Positions 40,150 through 53,089 of a DNA stretch of 64,000 bases are shown in pieces. Under the pieces are notes generated by a model. The model was not told the DNA's origin and searched no databases. It was given only the letters and a program-made list of their open reading frames with translations. Source of the DNA: Petrolisthes cinctipes (taxonomy: Eukaryota > Arthropoda > Malacostraca > Decapoda > Porcellanidae); NCBI GenBank assembly GCA_033782935.1, contig JAWQEG010000062.1:11426001-11490000 (forward strand), in the 5' to 3' direction. A program made the translations under genes and the position numbers. Position 1 is the first letter of the stretch; every line of letters starts with the position of its first letter.

Positions 40150-41590
40150 CTAAAATTGAGATATAAACGGGTACAGAAGATGCATGCACATATCGACTTT
40201 GGACACTTAAAATATCAATTTTTAGCATGTTTTGGGCCTATATTTTGAAAATATTCTAGCACAAAGTAGATATGTACACATCACTTCTGGGACCCCAAAA
40301 TATCGAATTTTCGGGTGTTTTTAGCCAGAATTTGGGATATAAACGGGAACAGAAGATGCATGCAGATATCGACTTTGATCACCTATATTATCGATTTTAA
40401 GCATGTTTTGGGCCTGAATTTTGAAAATATTCTAGCACTGACTATGCATGTGGAGATTGCTTCTGGGATCCAAAAATATCGAATTTTCAGGTGTTTAGAG
40501 ACTGAATTTGGGATATAAACGGGTACAGAAGATGCATGCACGTATCGACTTTTGGGCACCTAAAATATCTATTTTTAGTATGTTTTGGCCCTATATTTTG
40601 AATTTAATCTAGCACTGGGTAAGCATGTACAGAGCGCTTCTAAGACCCAAAAATACCGAATTTTCTGGTGTTTTGAGAATGAATTTGGGATATAAACAGG
40701 TACAGAAGATGCATGCACATATCGACTTTCTTCACAAAAAAAAAAACGATTTTCAGCATGTTTTAGGCCTATATTTTGTAAAAATATTCTAGCACAGAGT
40801 GAGCATGTACAGATCGCTTCTGGGACCCAAAAATATTGAATTTTAGGGTGTTTTGGGCCTGAATTTGAGATATCGACTTTGGGCACCTAAAATATCGATT
40901 TTTAGCATGTTTTGGGCCTATATTTTGAAAACATTCTAGCACTGAGTAGGCATGTACAGATCGCTTCTGGGACCCCAAAATATCGAATTTTCGGGTGTTT
41001 TGAGAATGAATTTGAGATATAAACGGGTGCAGAAGACGCATACACGTATTGACTTTGGGCACCTAAAATATTGATTTTCAGCATGTTTTGGGCCTGTATC
41101 TCAGTAGGCATGTACAGATCGCTTTTGGGACCCCAAAATATTGAATTTTCGGGTGTTTGGAGCCTGAATTTGAGATATAAACGGGTACAAAAGATGCATG
41201 CACATATCGACTTTGGACACTTAAAATATCGATTTTTAGCATGTTTTGAGCCTATATTTTGAAAACATTCTAGCTCTGAGTAGTCATGTACAGATCGCTT
41301 CTGGGACCCAAAAATATCGAATTTTCGGGTGTTTTAAGCCTGAATTTGGGATATAAACGGGTGCAGAAGATGCATACACATATCGACTTTTGGGCACCTA
41401 AACGATCGATTTTCAGTATGTTTTGGGCCTGTATTTTGAAATTACTCTAACACGGATTAGGCATGTACAGATCGCTTCTGGGACCCCAAAATAACGAATT
41501 TTCGGGTGTTTTGGGCCTGAATTTGAGATATCGACTTTGGGCACCTAAAATATCGATTTTTAGTATGTTTTGGGCCTATATTTGGAAAAT
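40150..41590 (+). repeat. About 1.4-kb dispersed block, copy 1
   Basis: It recurs at 46,290 with an offset of 6,141 bp, dropping to 6,140 after a 1-base difference in an A-tract. It contains the most distinctive monomers of domain C: CACAAAGTAGATATGTACAC, GACTATGCATGTGGAGATTGC, TTTTGAATTTAATCTAGC, CTTTCTTCACAAAAAA, CAGAAGACGCATACACG and TGTATCTCAGTAGGC. Confidence 0.87.
40736..40746. repeat. A-tract monomer (11 A)
   Basis: CTTCAC is followed by 11 A and then CGATTTTCAGC, where the consensus has CACCTAAAATATCGATTTT. The same variant occurs at 46,877 (10 A), 51,894 (9 A) and 54,007 (9 A), each inside a copy of the same divergent block. Confidence 0.88.
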
Positions 41591-42299
41591 ATTCTAGCAC
41601 TGAGTAGGCATGTACAGATCGCTTTTGGGACCCCAAAATATCAAATTTTCGGGTGTTTTGAGCGTGAATTTGAGATATAAACGGGTACTGAAGATGAATT
41701 CACATATAAACTTTTGGGCACCTAAAATATCGATTTTGAGCATGTTTTGTGCCTATATTTTGAAAACATTCTAGCCCTGTGTAGGCATGTACAGATCGCT
41801 TCTGGGACCCAAAAATATCGAATTTTCGGGTGTTTTGAGGTTGAATTTTGGATATAAACGGTTGCAGAAGATGCATACACATATCGACTTTGGGCACCTA
41901 AAATATCGATTTTCAGCATGTTTTGGGCCTGTATCTGAGTAGGCATGTACAGATCGCTTCTGGGACCCCAAAATATCGAATTTCCGGGTTTTAGGAACCT
42001 GAATTTGAGATATAAACGGAAACAGAAGATGCATGCACATATCAACTTTGGGCACCTAAAAGATCGATTTTCAGTATACAGTAATTTGGGCCTGTATTTT
42101 GAAAATACTCTAACACGGAGTAGGAATGTACAGATCGCTTCTGGGACTCCAAAATATCGGATTTTCGGGTGTTTTTGGCCTGAATTTGAGATATCGACTT
42201 TTTTTACACCTAAAATATCTATTTCTAGCATGTTTTCGGTCTATATTTTGAAAATATTCTAGCACTGAGTAGGCATGTACAGATCGCTTCTGGGACCCC

Positions 42300-43070
42300 A
42301 AAATATCGAATTTTCGGTTGATTTGAGCCTGAATTTGATATATAAACGGGTACTGAAGATGCATGCACATATCGACTTTTGGGCACCTAAAATATCGATT
42401 TTCAGCATGTTTTGGGCCTGTATTTTGAAAATACTCTAACACGGAGTAGGCATGTACAGATCGCTTCTGGGACCTCAAAATATCGAATTTTCGGGTGTTT
42501 TCAGCCTGAATTTGAGATATGAACGGGTACTGAAGATGCATTCACATATCGACTTTTGGGCACCTAAAATATCGATTTTTAAGTATGTTTTGGGTCTGTA
42601 TCTTGAAAACATTCTAACTAGGAGTAGGCATGTACTGATCGCTTCTAGGACACCGAAATACCGAATTTTCGGGTGTTTTGATCCTGAATTTGAGATATAA
42701 ACGGATACAGAAGATGCATGCACATATCGACTTTGGACACTTAAAATATCGATTTTTAGCATGTTTTGAGCCTATATTTTGATAAAATTCTAGCACTGTC
42801 TAGGCATGTACAGATCGCTTCTGGGACCCAAAAATATCGAATTTTCGGGTGTTTTGAGGCTGAATTTGGGATGGAAACGGGTGCAGAAGATGCATACACA
42901 TATTGACTTTGGACACCTAAAAGATCGATTTTTAGCATGTTTTTTGCCTGTATTTAAAAAATACTCTAACACGGATTAGGCATGTATCGATCGCTTCTGG
43001 GACATCAAAATATCGAATTTTCGGGTGTTTTGAGGTTGAATTTGAGATATAAACGGATACAGAAGATGCA
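42300..43070 (+). repeat. Shuffled copy of 35,410-36,180
   Basis: It matches at an offset of 6,892 bp, including GATATGAACGGGTACTG, CATGTACTGATCGCTTCTAGGACACCG, TTTTGATAAAATTC, GGGATGGAAACGG and CATGTATCGATCGC. From about 43,080 onward the sequence instead matches the region after 36,850 or 38,540 (offsets 6,231 and 4,543), so several monomers of the 1,688-bp unit are missing at this junction. Confidence 0.85.
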
Positions 43071-43440
43071 TGCACATATCGACTTTGGACACTTTAAATA
43101 TCGATTTTTAGCATGTTTTGAGCCTATATTTTGAAAACATTCTAGCACTGAGTAAGCATGTACAGATCGCTTCTGGGACCCAAAAATATCGAATTTTCGG
43201 GTGTTTTGAGGTTGAATTTGGGATATAAACGGGTGCAGAAAATGCATACACATATTGACTTTGGGCACCTAAAATATCGATTTTCAGCATGTTTTGGGCC
43301 TGTATCGGAGTAGGCATGTACAGATCGCTTCTAGGACCAAAAAATATCGAATTTTCGGGCGTTTGGAGCCTGAATTTGAGATATAAACGGGTATAGAAGA
43401 TGCATGCACATATCGACTTTTGGGCACCTAAAATATCGAT

Positions 43441-44570
43441 TTTCTGTATGTTTTGGGCCTGTATTTTGAAAATACTCTAACACGGAGTAGGCATGTACAG
43501 ATCGCTTCTGGGACCCAAAAATATCGAATTTTCGGGTGTTTTGGGGATAAATTTGAGATATCGACTTTGGGCACCTAAAATATCGATTTTTAGCATGTTT
43601 TGGGCCTATATTTTGAAAATATTCTAGCACTGAGTAAGCATGTACAGATCGCGTCTGGGACCCCAAAATATCGAGTTTTCGGGTGTTTTGAGCCTGAATT
43701 TGAGATATAAACGAGTACAGAAAATGCATGCACATATCGGTTTTGGACACTTAAAATATCGATTTTTAGAATGTTTTGAGCCTGTATCTGAGTAGGCATG
43801 TACAGATCGCTTCTGGGACCCCAAAATATCGAATTTTCGGGTGTTTTGGGCCTGAATTTGAGATATCGACTTTCGGCACCTAAAATATCGATTTTTAGCA
43901 TGTTTTGGGCCTGTATATTGAAAATACTCTAACACGGAGTAAGCATGTACAGATCGCTTCTGGAACCCCAAAATATCGAATTTTCGGGTGTTTTGGGCCT
44001 GAATTTGAGATATCGACTTTGGGCACCTAAAATATTGATTTTTAGCATGTTTTGGGCCTGAATTTTGAAAATATTCTAGGACTGAGTAGGCATGTACAGA
44101 TCGCTTCTGGGACCCCAAAATATCGAATTTTTGGGTGTTTTGAGCCTGAATTTGAGATACAAACGGGTACAGAAGATGCATGCACATATCGACTTTTGGG
44201 CACCTAAAATATCGATTTTGAGCATGTTTTGGGTCTGTATCTTGAAAACATTCTAACTAGGAGTAGGCATGTACAGATCACTTCTATAACCCAAAAAAAA
44301 ACGAATTTTCGGGTGTTTTGAGCCTGAATTTGAGATATAAACGGGTACAGAATATGCATGCACATATCGACTTTGGACACTTAAAATATCGATTTTTAGT
44401 ATGTTTTGAGCCTATATTTTGAAAACATTCTAGCACTGAGTAGGCATGAACAGATCGCTTCTGGGACCCAAAAATATCGAATTTTCGGGTGTTTTGAGGT
44501 TGATTTTGGGATATAAACGGGTGCAGAAGATGCATGCACATATCGACTTTTGGGCACCTAAAATATCGAT
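43441..44570 (+). repeat. 1,130-bp higher-order repeat, tandem copy 1 (7 monomers)
   Basis: TTTCTGTATG starts the unit at 43,441 and the next at 44,571. Seven monomers less three 29-bp deletions (43,558, 43,862 and 44,007) and one 18-bp deletion (43,785) gives 1,127, plus three inserted bases. Four of seven monomers are thus shortened, the highest density of short forms in the window. Confidence 0.88.
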
Positions 44571-45702
44571 TTTCTGTATGTTTTGGGCCTGTAGTTTGAA
44601 AATACTCTAACACGGAGTAGGCATGTACAGATCGCTTCTGGGACCCAAAAATATCGAATTTTCGGGTGTTTTGGGGATAAATTTGAGATATCGACTTTGG
44701 GCACCTAAAATATCGATTTTTAGCATGTTTTGGGCCTATATTTTGAAAATATTCTAGCACTGAGTAAGCATGTACAGATCGCGTCTGGGACCCCAAAATA
44801 TCGAGTTTTCGGGTGTTTTGAGCCTGAATTTGAGATATAAACGAGTACAGAAAATGCATGCACATATCGGTTTTGGACACTTAAAATATCGATTTTTAGA
44901 ATGTTTTGAGCCTGTATCTGAGTAGGCATGTACAGATCGCTTCTGGGACCCCAAAATATCGAATTTTCGGGTGTTTTGGGCCTGAATTTGAGATATCGAC
45001 TTTAGGGACCTAAAATATCGATTTTTAGCATGTTTTGGGCCTGTATATTGAAAATACTCTAACACGGAGTAAGCATGTACAGATCGCTTCTGGAACCCCA
45101 AAATATCGAATTTTCGGGTGTTTTGGGCCTGAATTTGAGATATCGACTTTGGGCACCTAAAATATCGATTTTTTAGCATATTTTGGGCCTGAATTTTAAA
45201 AATATTCTAGGACTGAGTAGGCATGTACAGATCGCTTCTGGGACCCCAAAATATCGAATTTTTGGGTGTTTTGAGCCTGAATTTGAGATACAAACGGGTA
45301 CAGAAGATGCATGCACATATCGACTTTTGGGCACCTAAAATATCGATTTTGAGCATGTTTTGGGTCTGTATCTTGAAAACATTCTAACTAGGAGTAGGCA
45401 TGTACAGATCACTTCTAGAACCCAAAAAAAAAAACGAATTTTCGGGTGTTTTGAGCCTGAATTTGAGATATAAACGGGTACAGAATATGCAGGCACATAT
45501 CGACTTTGGACACTTAAAATATCGATTTTTAGTATGTTTTGAGCCTATATTTTGAAAACATTCTAGCACTGAGTAGGCATGAACAGATCGCTTCTGGGAC
45601 CCAAAAATATCGAATTTTCGGGTGTTTTGAGGTTGATTTTGGGATATAAACGGGTACAGAAGATGCATGCACATATCGAATTTTGGGCACCTAAAATATC
45701 GA
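44571..45702 (+). repeat. 1,130-bp higher-order repeat, tandem copy 2
   Basis: The same seven-monomer order as the previous unit. The 2-bp greater length is due largely to a longer A-tract (11 A at 45,424 versus 9 A at 44,293). A partial third copy begins at 45,703 (with TTTCTATATG) and runs to about 45,900. Confidence 0.88.
45424..45434. repeat. A-tract monomer of the second type (11 A)
   Basis: AACCC is followed by 11 A and then CGAATTTTCGGG, where the consensus has GACCCAAAAATATCGAATTTTC. Sister copies are at 39,765 (10 A), 44,293 (9 A) and 49,767 (9 A), always next to CTAACTAGGAGTAGGC. The position is the half-monomer equivalent, 88 bp away, of the other A-tract type. Confidence 0.88.
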
Positions 45703-46080
45703 TTTTCTATATGTTTTGGGCCTGTATTTTGAAAATACTCTAACACGGAGTAGGCATGTACAGATCGCTTCTGGGACCCAAAAATATCGAATTTTCGGGT
45801 GTTTTGGGGATAAATTTGAGATATCGACTTTGGGCACCTAAAATATCGAATTTTAGCATGTTTTGGGCCTATATTTTGAAAATATTCTAGCACTGAGTAA
45901 GCATGTACAGATCGCTTCTGGGACCCCAAAATATCGAATTTTCGGGTGTTTTGAGCCTGAATTTGAGATATAAACGGCTACAGAAAATGCATGCACATAT
46001 TGACTTTGGGCACCTAAAATATCGATTTTCAGCATGTTTTGGGCCTGTATTTTGAAAATATTCTAACACGGAGTAGGCAT
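45703..46080 (+). repeat. C-block with GGCTACAGAAAATGC, copy 1
   Basis: Markers in order are TTTCTATATG, TTTTGGGGATAAATTTG, a 29-bp deletion monomer, and AAACGGCTACAGAAAATGC. The order recurs at 48,386 (offset 2,682 bp) and about 50,202. Confidence 0.78.
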
Positions 46081-46289
46081 GTACAGATCGCTTCTGGGAC
46101 CGAATAATATCGAATTTTCGGGTGTTTTGTGGTTGAATTTGAGATATAAACGGGTGCAGAAGATACATACACATATTGACTTTGGGCACCTAAAATATCG
46201 ATTTTCAGCATGTTTTGGGCCTGTATCTGAGTAGGCATGTACAGATCGCTTCTGGGACCCCAAAATATCGAATTTTTGGGTGTTTGGAG

Positions 46290-47730
46290 CCTGAATTTGA
46301 AATATAAACGGGTACAGAAGATGCATGCACATATCGACTTTGGACACTTAAAATATCAATTTTTAGCATGTTTTGGGCCTATATTTTGAAAATATTCTAG
46401 CACAAAGTAGATATGTACACATCACTTCTGGGACCCCAAAATATCGAATTTTCGGGTGTTTTTAGCCTGAATTTGGGATATAAACGGGAACAGAAGATGC
46501 ATGCAGATATCGACTTTGATCACCTATATTATCGATTTTAAGCATGTTTTGGGCCTGAATTTTGAAAATATTCTAGCACTGACTATGCATGTGGAGATTG
46601 CTTCTGGGATCCAAAAATATCGAATTTTCAGGTGTTTAGAGACTGAATTTGGGATATAAACGGGTACAGAAGATGAATGCACGTATCGACTTTTGGGCAC
46701 CTAAAATATCTATTTTTAGTATGTTTTGGCCCTATATTTTGAATTTAATCTAGCACTGGGTAAGCATATACATAGCGCTTCTAAGACCCAAAAATACCGA
46801 ATTTTCTGGTGTTTTAAAAATGAATTTGGGATATAAACGGGTACAGAAGACGCATGCACATATCGACTTTCTTCACAAAAAAAAAACGATTTTAAGCATG
46901 TTTTAGGCCTATATTTTGTAAAAATATTCTAGCACAGAGTGAGCATGTACAGATCGCTTCTGGGACCCAAAAATATTGAATTTTCGGGTGTTTTGGGCCT
47001 GAATTTGAGATATCGACTTTGGGCACCTAAAATATCGATTTTTAGCATGTTTTTGGCCTATATTTTGAAAACATTCTAGCACTGAGTAGGCATGTACAGA
47101 ACGCTTCTGGGACCCCAAAAGATCGAATTTTAGGGTGTTTTGAGAATGAATTTGAGATATAAAAGGGTGCAGAAGACGCATACACGTATTGAATTTGGGC
47201 ACCTAAAATATTGATTTTCAGCATGTTTTGGGCCTGTATCTCAGTAGGCATGTACAGATCGCTTGTGGGACCCCAAAATATTGAATTTTCGGGTGTTTGG
47301 AGCCTGAATTTGAGATATAAACGGGTACAAAAGATGCATGCACATATCGACTTTGGACACTTAAAATATCGATTTTTAGCATGTTTTGAGCCTATATTTT
47401 GAAAACATTCTAGCTCTGAGTAGTCATGTACAGATCGCTTCTGGGACCCAAAAATATCGAATTTTCGGGTGTTTTAAGCCTGAATTTGGGATATAAACGG
47501 GTGCAGAAGATGCATACACATATCGACTTTTGGGCACCTAAAAGATCGATTTTCAGTATGTTTTGGGCCTGTATATAACAAATACTCTAGCACGGAGTAG
47601 GCATGTACAGATCGCTTCTGGGACCCCAAAATATCGAATTTTCGGGTGTTTTGGGCCTGAATTTGAGATATCGACTTTGGGCACCTAAAATATCGATTTT
47701 TAGCATGTTTTGGGCCTGTATTTTGAAAAT
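46290..47730 (+). repeat. About 1.4-kb dispersed block, copy 2
   Basis: It matches 40,150-41,590 with scattered substitutions (CATATACATAGCGC for CATGTACAGAGCGC; TTTTAAAAATGAATTTGGG for TTTTGAGAATGAATTTGGG). Roughly 4.7 kb of other domain C units separates the two copies, so it is not a simple tandem repeat. Confidence 0.87.
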
Positions 47731-48385
47731 ATTCTAGCACTGCGTAGGCATGTACAGATCGCTTCTGGGACCCCAAAATATCGAATTTTCTGGTGTTTTG
47801 AGGCTGAATTTGAGATATAAACGGGTACAGAAGATGCATGCACTTATCGACTTTTGGGCTCCTAAAATATCGATTTTGAGCATGTTTTGGGTCTGTATTT
47901 TGGAATCATTCTAACTAGGAGTAGGCATGTACAGATCGCTTCTAGGACCCAAAAATACCGAATTTTCGGGTGTTTTGAGCCTTAATTTGAGATATAAACG
48001 GGTACAGAAGATGCATGCACATATCGACTTTGGACACTTAAAATATCGATTTTTAGTATGTTTTGAGCCTATATTTTGAAAACATTCTAGCACTGAGTAG
48101 GCATGTACAGATCGCTTCTGGGACACAAATATATCGAATTTTCGGGTGTTTTGAGGTTGAATTAGGGATATAAACGGGTGCAGAAGATTCATACACATAT
48201 TGACTTTAGGCACTTAAAATATTGATTTTTAGCATGTTTTGGGCGTGTATCTGAGTAGGCATGTATAGATCGCTTCTGGGACTCAAAAATATCGAATTTT
48301 CGGGTGTTTGGAGCCTGAATTTGAGATATAAACGAGTATAGAAGATGCATGCACATATCGACTTTTGGCCACCTAAAATATCGAT

Positions 48386-49030
48386 TTTCTGTATGTTTTG
48401 GGCCTGTATTTTGAAAATACTCTAACACGGAGTAGGCATGTACAGATCGCTTCTGGGAACCCAAAATATCGAATTTTCGGGTGTTTTGGGGATAAGTTTG
48501 AGATATCGACTTTGGGCACCTAAAATATCGATTTTTAGCATGTTTTGGGCCTATATTTTGAAAATATTCTAGCACTGAGTAAGCATGTACAGATCGCTTC
48601 TGGGACCCCAAAATATCGAATTTTCGGGTGTTTTGAGCCTGAATTTGAGATATAAACGGCTACAGAAAATGCATGCACATATTGACTTTGGGCACCTAAA
48701 ATATCGATTTTCAGCATGTTTTGGGCCTGTATTTTGAAAATATTCTAACACGGAGTAGGCATGTACAGATCGCTTCAGACACCCAAAAATATCGAATTTT
48801 CGGGTGTTTTGAGCCTGAATTTGAGATATAAACAGGTACTGAAGATGCATGCACATATCGACTTTTGGGCACCTAAAATATCGATTTTGAGCATGTTTTG
48901 GGTATGTATCTTGAAAACATACTAACTAGGAGTAGGCAAGTACAGATCGCTTCTGGGACCCAAAAATACCGATTTTTCGGGTGTTTTGAGCCTGAATTTG
49001 AGATATAAACGGGTACAGAAGATGCATGCA
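48386..49030 (+). repeat. C-block with GGCTACAGAAAATGC, copy 2
   Basis: The series of 45,703-46,080, extended by AAACAGGTACTGAAG, AAAACATACTAACTAGG and GTAGGCAAGTACAG monomers shared with 50,202-50,850 at an offset of 1,816-1,817 bp. Confidence 0.78.
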
Positions 49031-50201
49031 CATATTAAATTTGGGCACCTAAAACATCGATTTTCAGCATGTTTTATGCCTGTATTTTGAAAATACTCTA
49101 ACACGGAGTAGGCATGTACAGATCGCTTCTGGGACCCAAAAATATCGAATTTTCGGGTGTTTTGAGCCTGAATTTGAGATATAAACGGGTGCAGAAGATG
49201 CATGCACATATCGGTTTTGGACACTTAAAATATCGATTTTTAGAATGTTTTGAGCCTGTATCTGAGTAGGCATGTACAGATCGCTTCTGAGACCCCAAAA
49301 TATCGAATTTTCGGGTGTTTTGGGCCTGAATTTGAGATATCGACTTTGGGCACCTAAAATATCGATTTTTAGCATGTTTTGGGCCTGTATATTGAAAATA
49401 CTCTAACACGGAGTAAGCATGTACAGATCGCTTCTGGAACCCCAAAATATCGAATTTTCGGGTGTTTTGGGCCTGAATATGAGATATCGACTTTGGGCAC
49501 CTAAAATATCGTTTTTTAGCATGTTTTGGGCCTGAATTTTGAAAATATTCTAGGACTGAGTAGGCATGTACAGATCGCTTCTGGGACCCCAAAATATCGA
49601 ATTTTTGGGTGTTTTGAGCCTGAATTTGAGATACAAACGGGTACAGAAGATGCATGCACATATCGACTTTTGGGCACCTAAAATATCGATTTTGAGCATG
49701 TTTTGGGTCTGTATCTTGAAAACATTCTAACTAGGAGTAGGCATGTACAGATCACTTCTAGAACCCAAAAAAAAACGAATTTTCGGGTGTTTTGAGCCTG
49801 AATTTGAGATATAAACGGGTACAGAATATGCATGCACATATCGACTTTGGACACTTAAAATATCGATTTTTAGTATGTTTTGAGCCTATATTTTGAAAAC
49901 ATTCTAGCACTGAGTAGGCATGAACAGATCGCTTCTGGGACCCAAAAATATCGAATTTTCGGGTGTTTTGAGGTTGATTTTGGGATATAAACGGGTGCAG
50001 AAGATGCATACACATATTGACTTTGGGCACCTAAAATATCGATATTCAGCATGTTTTGGGCCTGTATCTGAGTAGGCATGTACAAATCGCTTCTGGGACC
50101 CAAAATATCGAATTTTCGGGTGTTTAGAGCCTGAATTTGAGATATAAACGGGTATAGAAGATGCATGCACATATCGACTTTTGGGCACCTAAAATATCGA
50201 T

Positions 50202-50850
50202 TTTCTGTATGTTTTGGGCCTGTATTTTGAAAATACTCTAAAACGGAGTAGGCATGTACAAATCGCTTCTGGGACCCCAAAATATCGAATTTTCGGGTGT
50301 TTTGGGGATAAATTTGAGATATCGACGTTGGGCACCTAAAATATCGATTTTTAGCATGTTTTTTGGCATATATTTTGAAAATATTCTAGCACTGAGTAAG
50401 CATGTACAGATCGCTTCAGGGACCCCAAAATATCGAATTTTCAGGTGTTTTGAGCCTGAATTAGAGATATAAACGGGTAGAGAAAATGCATGCACATATT
50501 GACTTTGGGCACCTAAAATAACGATTTTCAGCATGTTTTGGGCCTGTATTTTGAAAATATTCTAACACGGAGTAGGCATGTACAGATCGCTTCTGAGACC
50601 CAAAAATATCGAATTTTCGGGTGTTTTGAGCCTGAATTTGAGATATAAACAGGTACTGAAGATGCATGCACATATCGACTTTTGGGCACCTAAAATATCG
50701 ATTTTGAGCATGTTTTGGGTCTGTATCTTGAAAACATACTAACTAGGAGTAGGCAAGTACAGATCGCTTCTGGGACCCAAAAATACTGATTTTTCGGGTG
50801 TTTTGAGCCTGAATTTGAGATATAAACGGGTACAGAAGATGCATGCACAT
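50202..50850 (+). repeat. C-block with GGCTACAGAAAATGC, copy 3
   Basis: The same series as 48,386-49,030, with small changes: AAACGGGTAGAGAAAATGC here for AAACGGCTACAGAAAATGC, and CGACGTTGGGC for CGACTTTGGGC. Confidence 0.78.
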
Positions 50851-51479
50851 ATTGACTTTGGACACTTAAAATATCGATTTTTAGCATGTTTTGAGCCTAT
50901 TTTTTAAAAACATTTTAGCACTGAGTAGGCATGTACAGATCGCTTCTGAGACCGAAAAATATCGAATTTTCGGGTGTTTTGTGGTTGAATTTGAGATATA
51001 AACGTGTGCAGAAGATGCATGCACATATCGACTGTGGACACTTAAAATATCGATTTTTAGCATGTTTTGAGCCTATATTTTGAAAACATTCTAGCACTAA
51101 ATAGGCATGTACAGATCGCTTCTGGGACCAAAAAATATCGAATTTTCGGGTGTTTTGAGGTTGAATTTGGGATATAAACGGGTGCAGAAGATGCATACAC
51201 ATATCGACTTTTGGGCACCTAAAAAATCGATTTTCAGTATGTTTTGGGCCTGTATATTAAAAATACTCTAACACGGAGTAGACATGTACAGATCGCTTCT
51301 GGGACCCCAAAATATCGAATTTTCGGGTGTTTTGGGTCTGAATTTGAGATATCGACTTTGGGCACCTAAAATATCGATTTTTAGCATGTTTTGGGCCTGC
51401 ATTTTGAAAATATTCTAGCACTGCGTAGGCATGTACAGATCGCTTCTGGGAACAAAAAGTATCTAATTTTAAGGTGTTT

Positions 51480-52690
51480 TTAGCCTGAATTTGGGATATA
51501 AACGGGAACAGAAAATGCATGCAGATATCGACTTTGATCACCTATAATATCGATTTTAAGCATGTTTTGGGCCTGTATTTTGGAAATATTCTAGCACTGA
51601 CTATACATGTGGAGATTGCTTCTGGGATCCAAAAATATCGAATTTTCAAGTGTTTTGAGACTGAATTTGGGATATAAACGGGTACAGAAGATGCATGAAC
51701 ATTTCGACTTTGGGCACCTACAATATCGATTTTTAGTATGTTTTGGCCCTATATTTTGAATTTAATCTAGCACTGGGTAAGCATGTACAGAGCGCTTCTA
51801 AGACCCAAAAATACCGAATTTTCTGGTGTTTTGAGAATGAATTTGGGATATAAACGGGTACAGAAGATGCATGCACATATCGACTTTCTTCACAAAAAAA
51901 AACGATTTTCAGCATGTTTTAGGTTTATATTTTGTAAAATATTCTAGCCTAGAGTGAGCATGTACAGATCGCTTATGGGACCCAAAAATATTGAATTTTT
52001 GGGTGTTTTGAACCTCAATTTGGAATGTAAACGGGTACTGAAGATGCATGCACATATCGACTTTGGGCACCCAAAATATCGATCTTGAGCATGTTTTTGG
52101 CCTGTATATTGAAAATACTCCAACACGGAGTAGGCATGTACAGATCGCTTCTGGGATCCAAAAATATCGAATTTTCGGGTGTTTTGAGCCTGAATTTGAG
52201 ATATAACGGGTACAGAAAATGCATGCACATATCGACTTTGGGCACCCACAATATCGATTTTTAGCATGTTTTGGGCCAATATTTTGAAAATACTCTAACA
52301 CGGAGGAGGCATGTACAGATCGCTTCTGGGACCCCAAAATATCAAATTTTCGGGTGTTTTGAGCCTGAATTTGGGATATAAACGGGTGCAGAAGATGCAT
52401 GCACATATAGACTTTGGACACTTAAAATATCGATTTTTAGCATGTTTTGAGCCTGTATCTGAGTAGGCATGTACAGATCGCTTCTGGGACCAAAAAATAT
52501 CGAATTTTCGGGTGTTTGGAGCCTGAATTTGAGATATAAACGGGTACAGAAGATGCATCCACATATAGACTTTTGTGCACCGAAAAGATCGATTTTCAGT
52601 ATGTTTTGGGCCTGTATATTGAAAATACTCTAACACGGAGTAAGCATGTACAGATCGCTTCTGGGACCCCAAAATATCGAATTTTCGGGT
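51480..52690 (+). repeat. 2,113-bp-spaced block, copy 1
   Basis: It matches 53,590-54,800 at an offset of 2,113 bp. Order: GGGAACAGAAAATGCATGCAG, GACTATACATGTGGAG, TTTTGAATTTAATC, CTTTCTTCACAAAAA, TAGCCTAGAGTGAGC, AATTTGGAATGTAAACGGG, ACTCCAACACGGAG, GATATAACGGGTACAG, and TGTATCTGAGTAGGC. Its first four monomers also match the 1.4-kb blocks at 40,330 and 46,470. Confidence 0.87.
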
Positions 52691-52744
52691 GTTTTGGGGA
52701 TAAATTTGAGATATCGACTTTGGGCACCTAAAATATTGATTTTT

Positions 52745-52845
52745 TAGCATGTTTTGGGCCTATATTTTGAAAATATTCTAGCACTGAGTAAGCATGTTTT
52801 GGGACTGTATCTTGAAAACATTCTAACTAGGAGTAGGCATGTACA
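52745..52845 (+). repeat. Rearranged monomer with 45-bp internal duplication
   Basis: After AGCACTGAGTAAGCATG (ending near 52,797) the sequence does not continue with TACAGATCG but jumps back to TTTTGGGACTGTATCTTG, repeating the last part of the monomer before going on to GGCATGTACAGATCG. In consensus terms position 177 is joined to position 133, an extra 45 bp. The join lies within GCATGT, present in both places. Confidence 0.88.
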
Positions 52846-53089
52846 GATCGCTTCTAGGACCCAAAAATATAGAATTTTTGGGTGTTTTGAGCCTGAATTT
52901 GAGATATAAACGGGTACAGAAGATGCATGCACATATCGACTTTTGGGCACCTAAAATATCGATTTTGAGCATGTTTTTGGTCTGTATCTTGAAAACATTC
53001 TAACTAGGAGTAGGCATGTACAGATCGCTTCTAGGACCCAAAAATATCGAATTTTCGGGTGTTTTGAGACTGAATTTGAGATAGAAACC

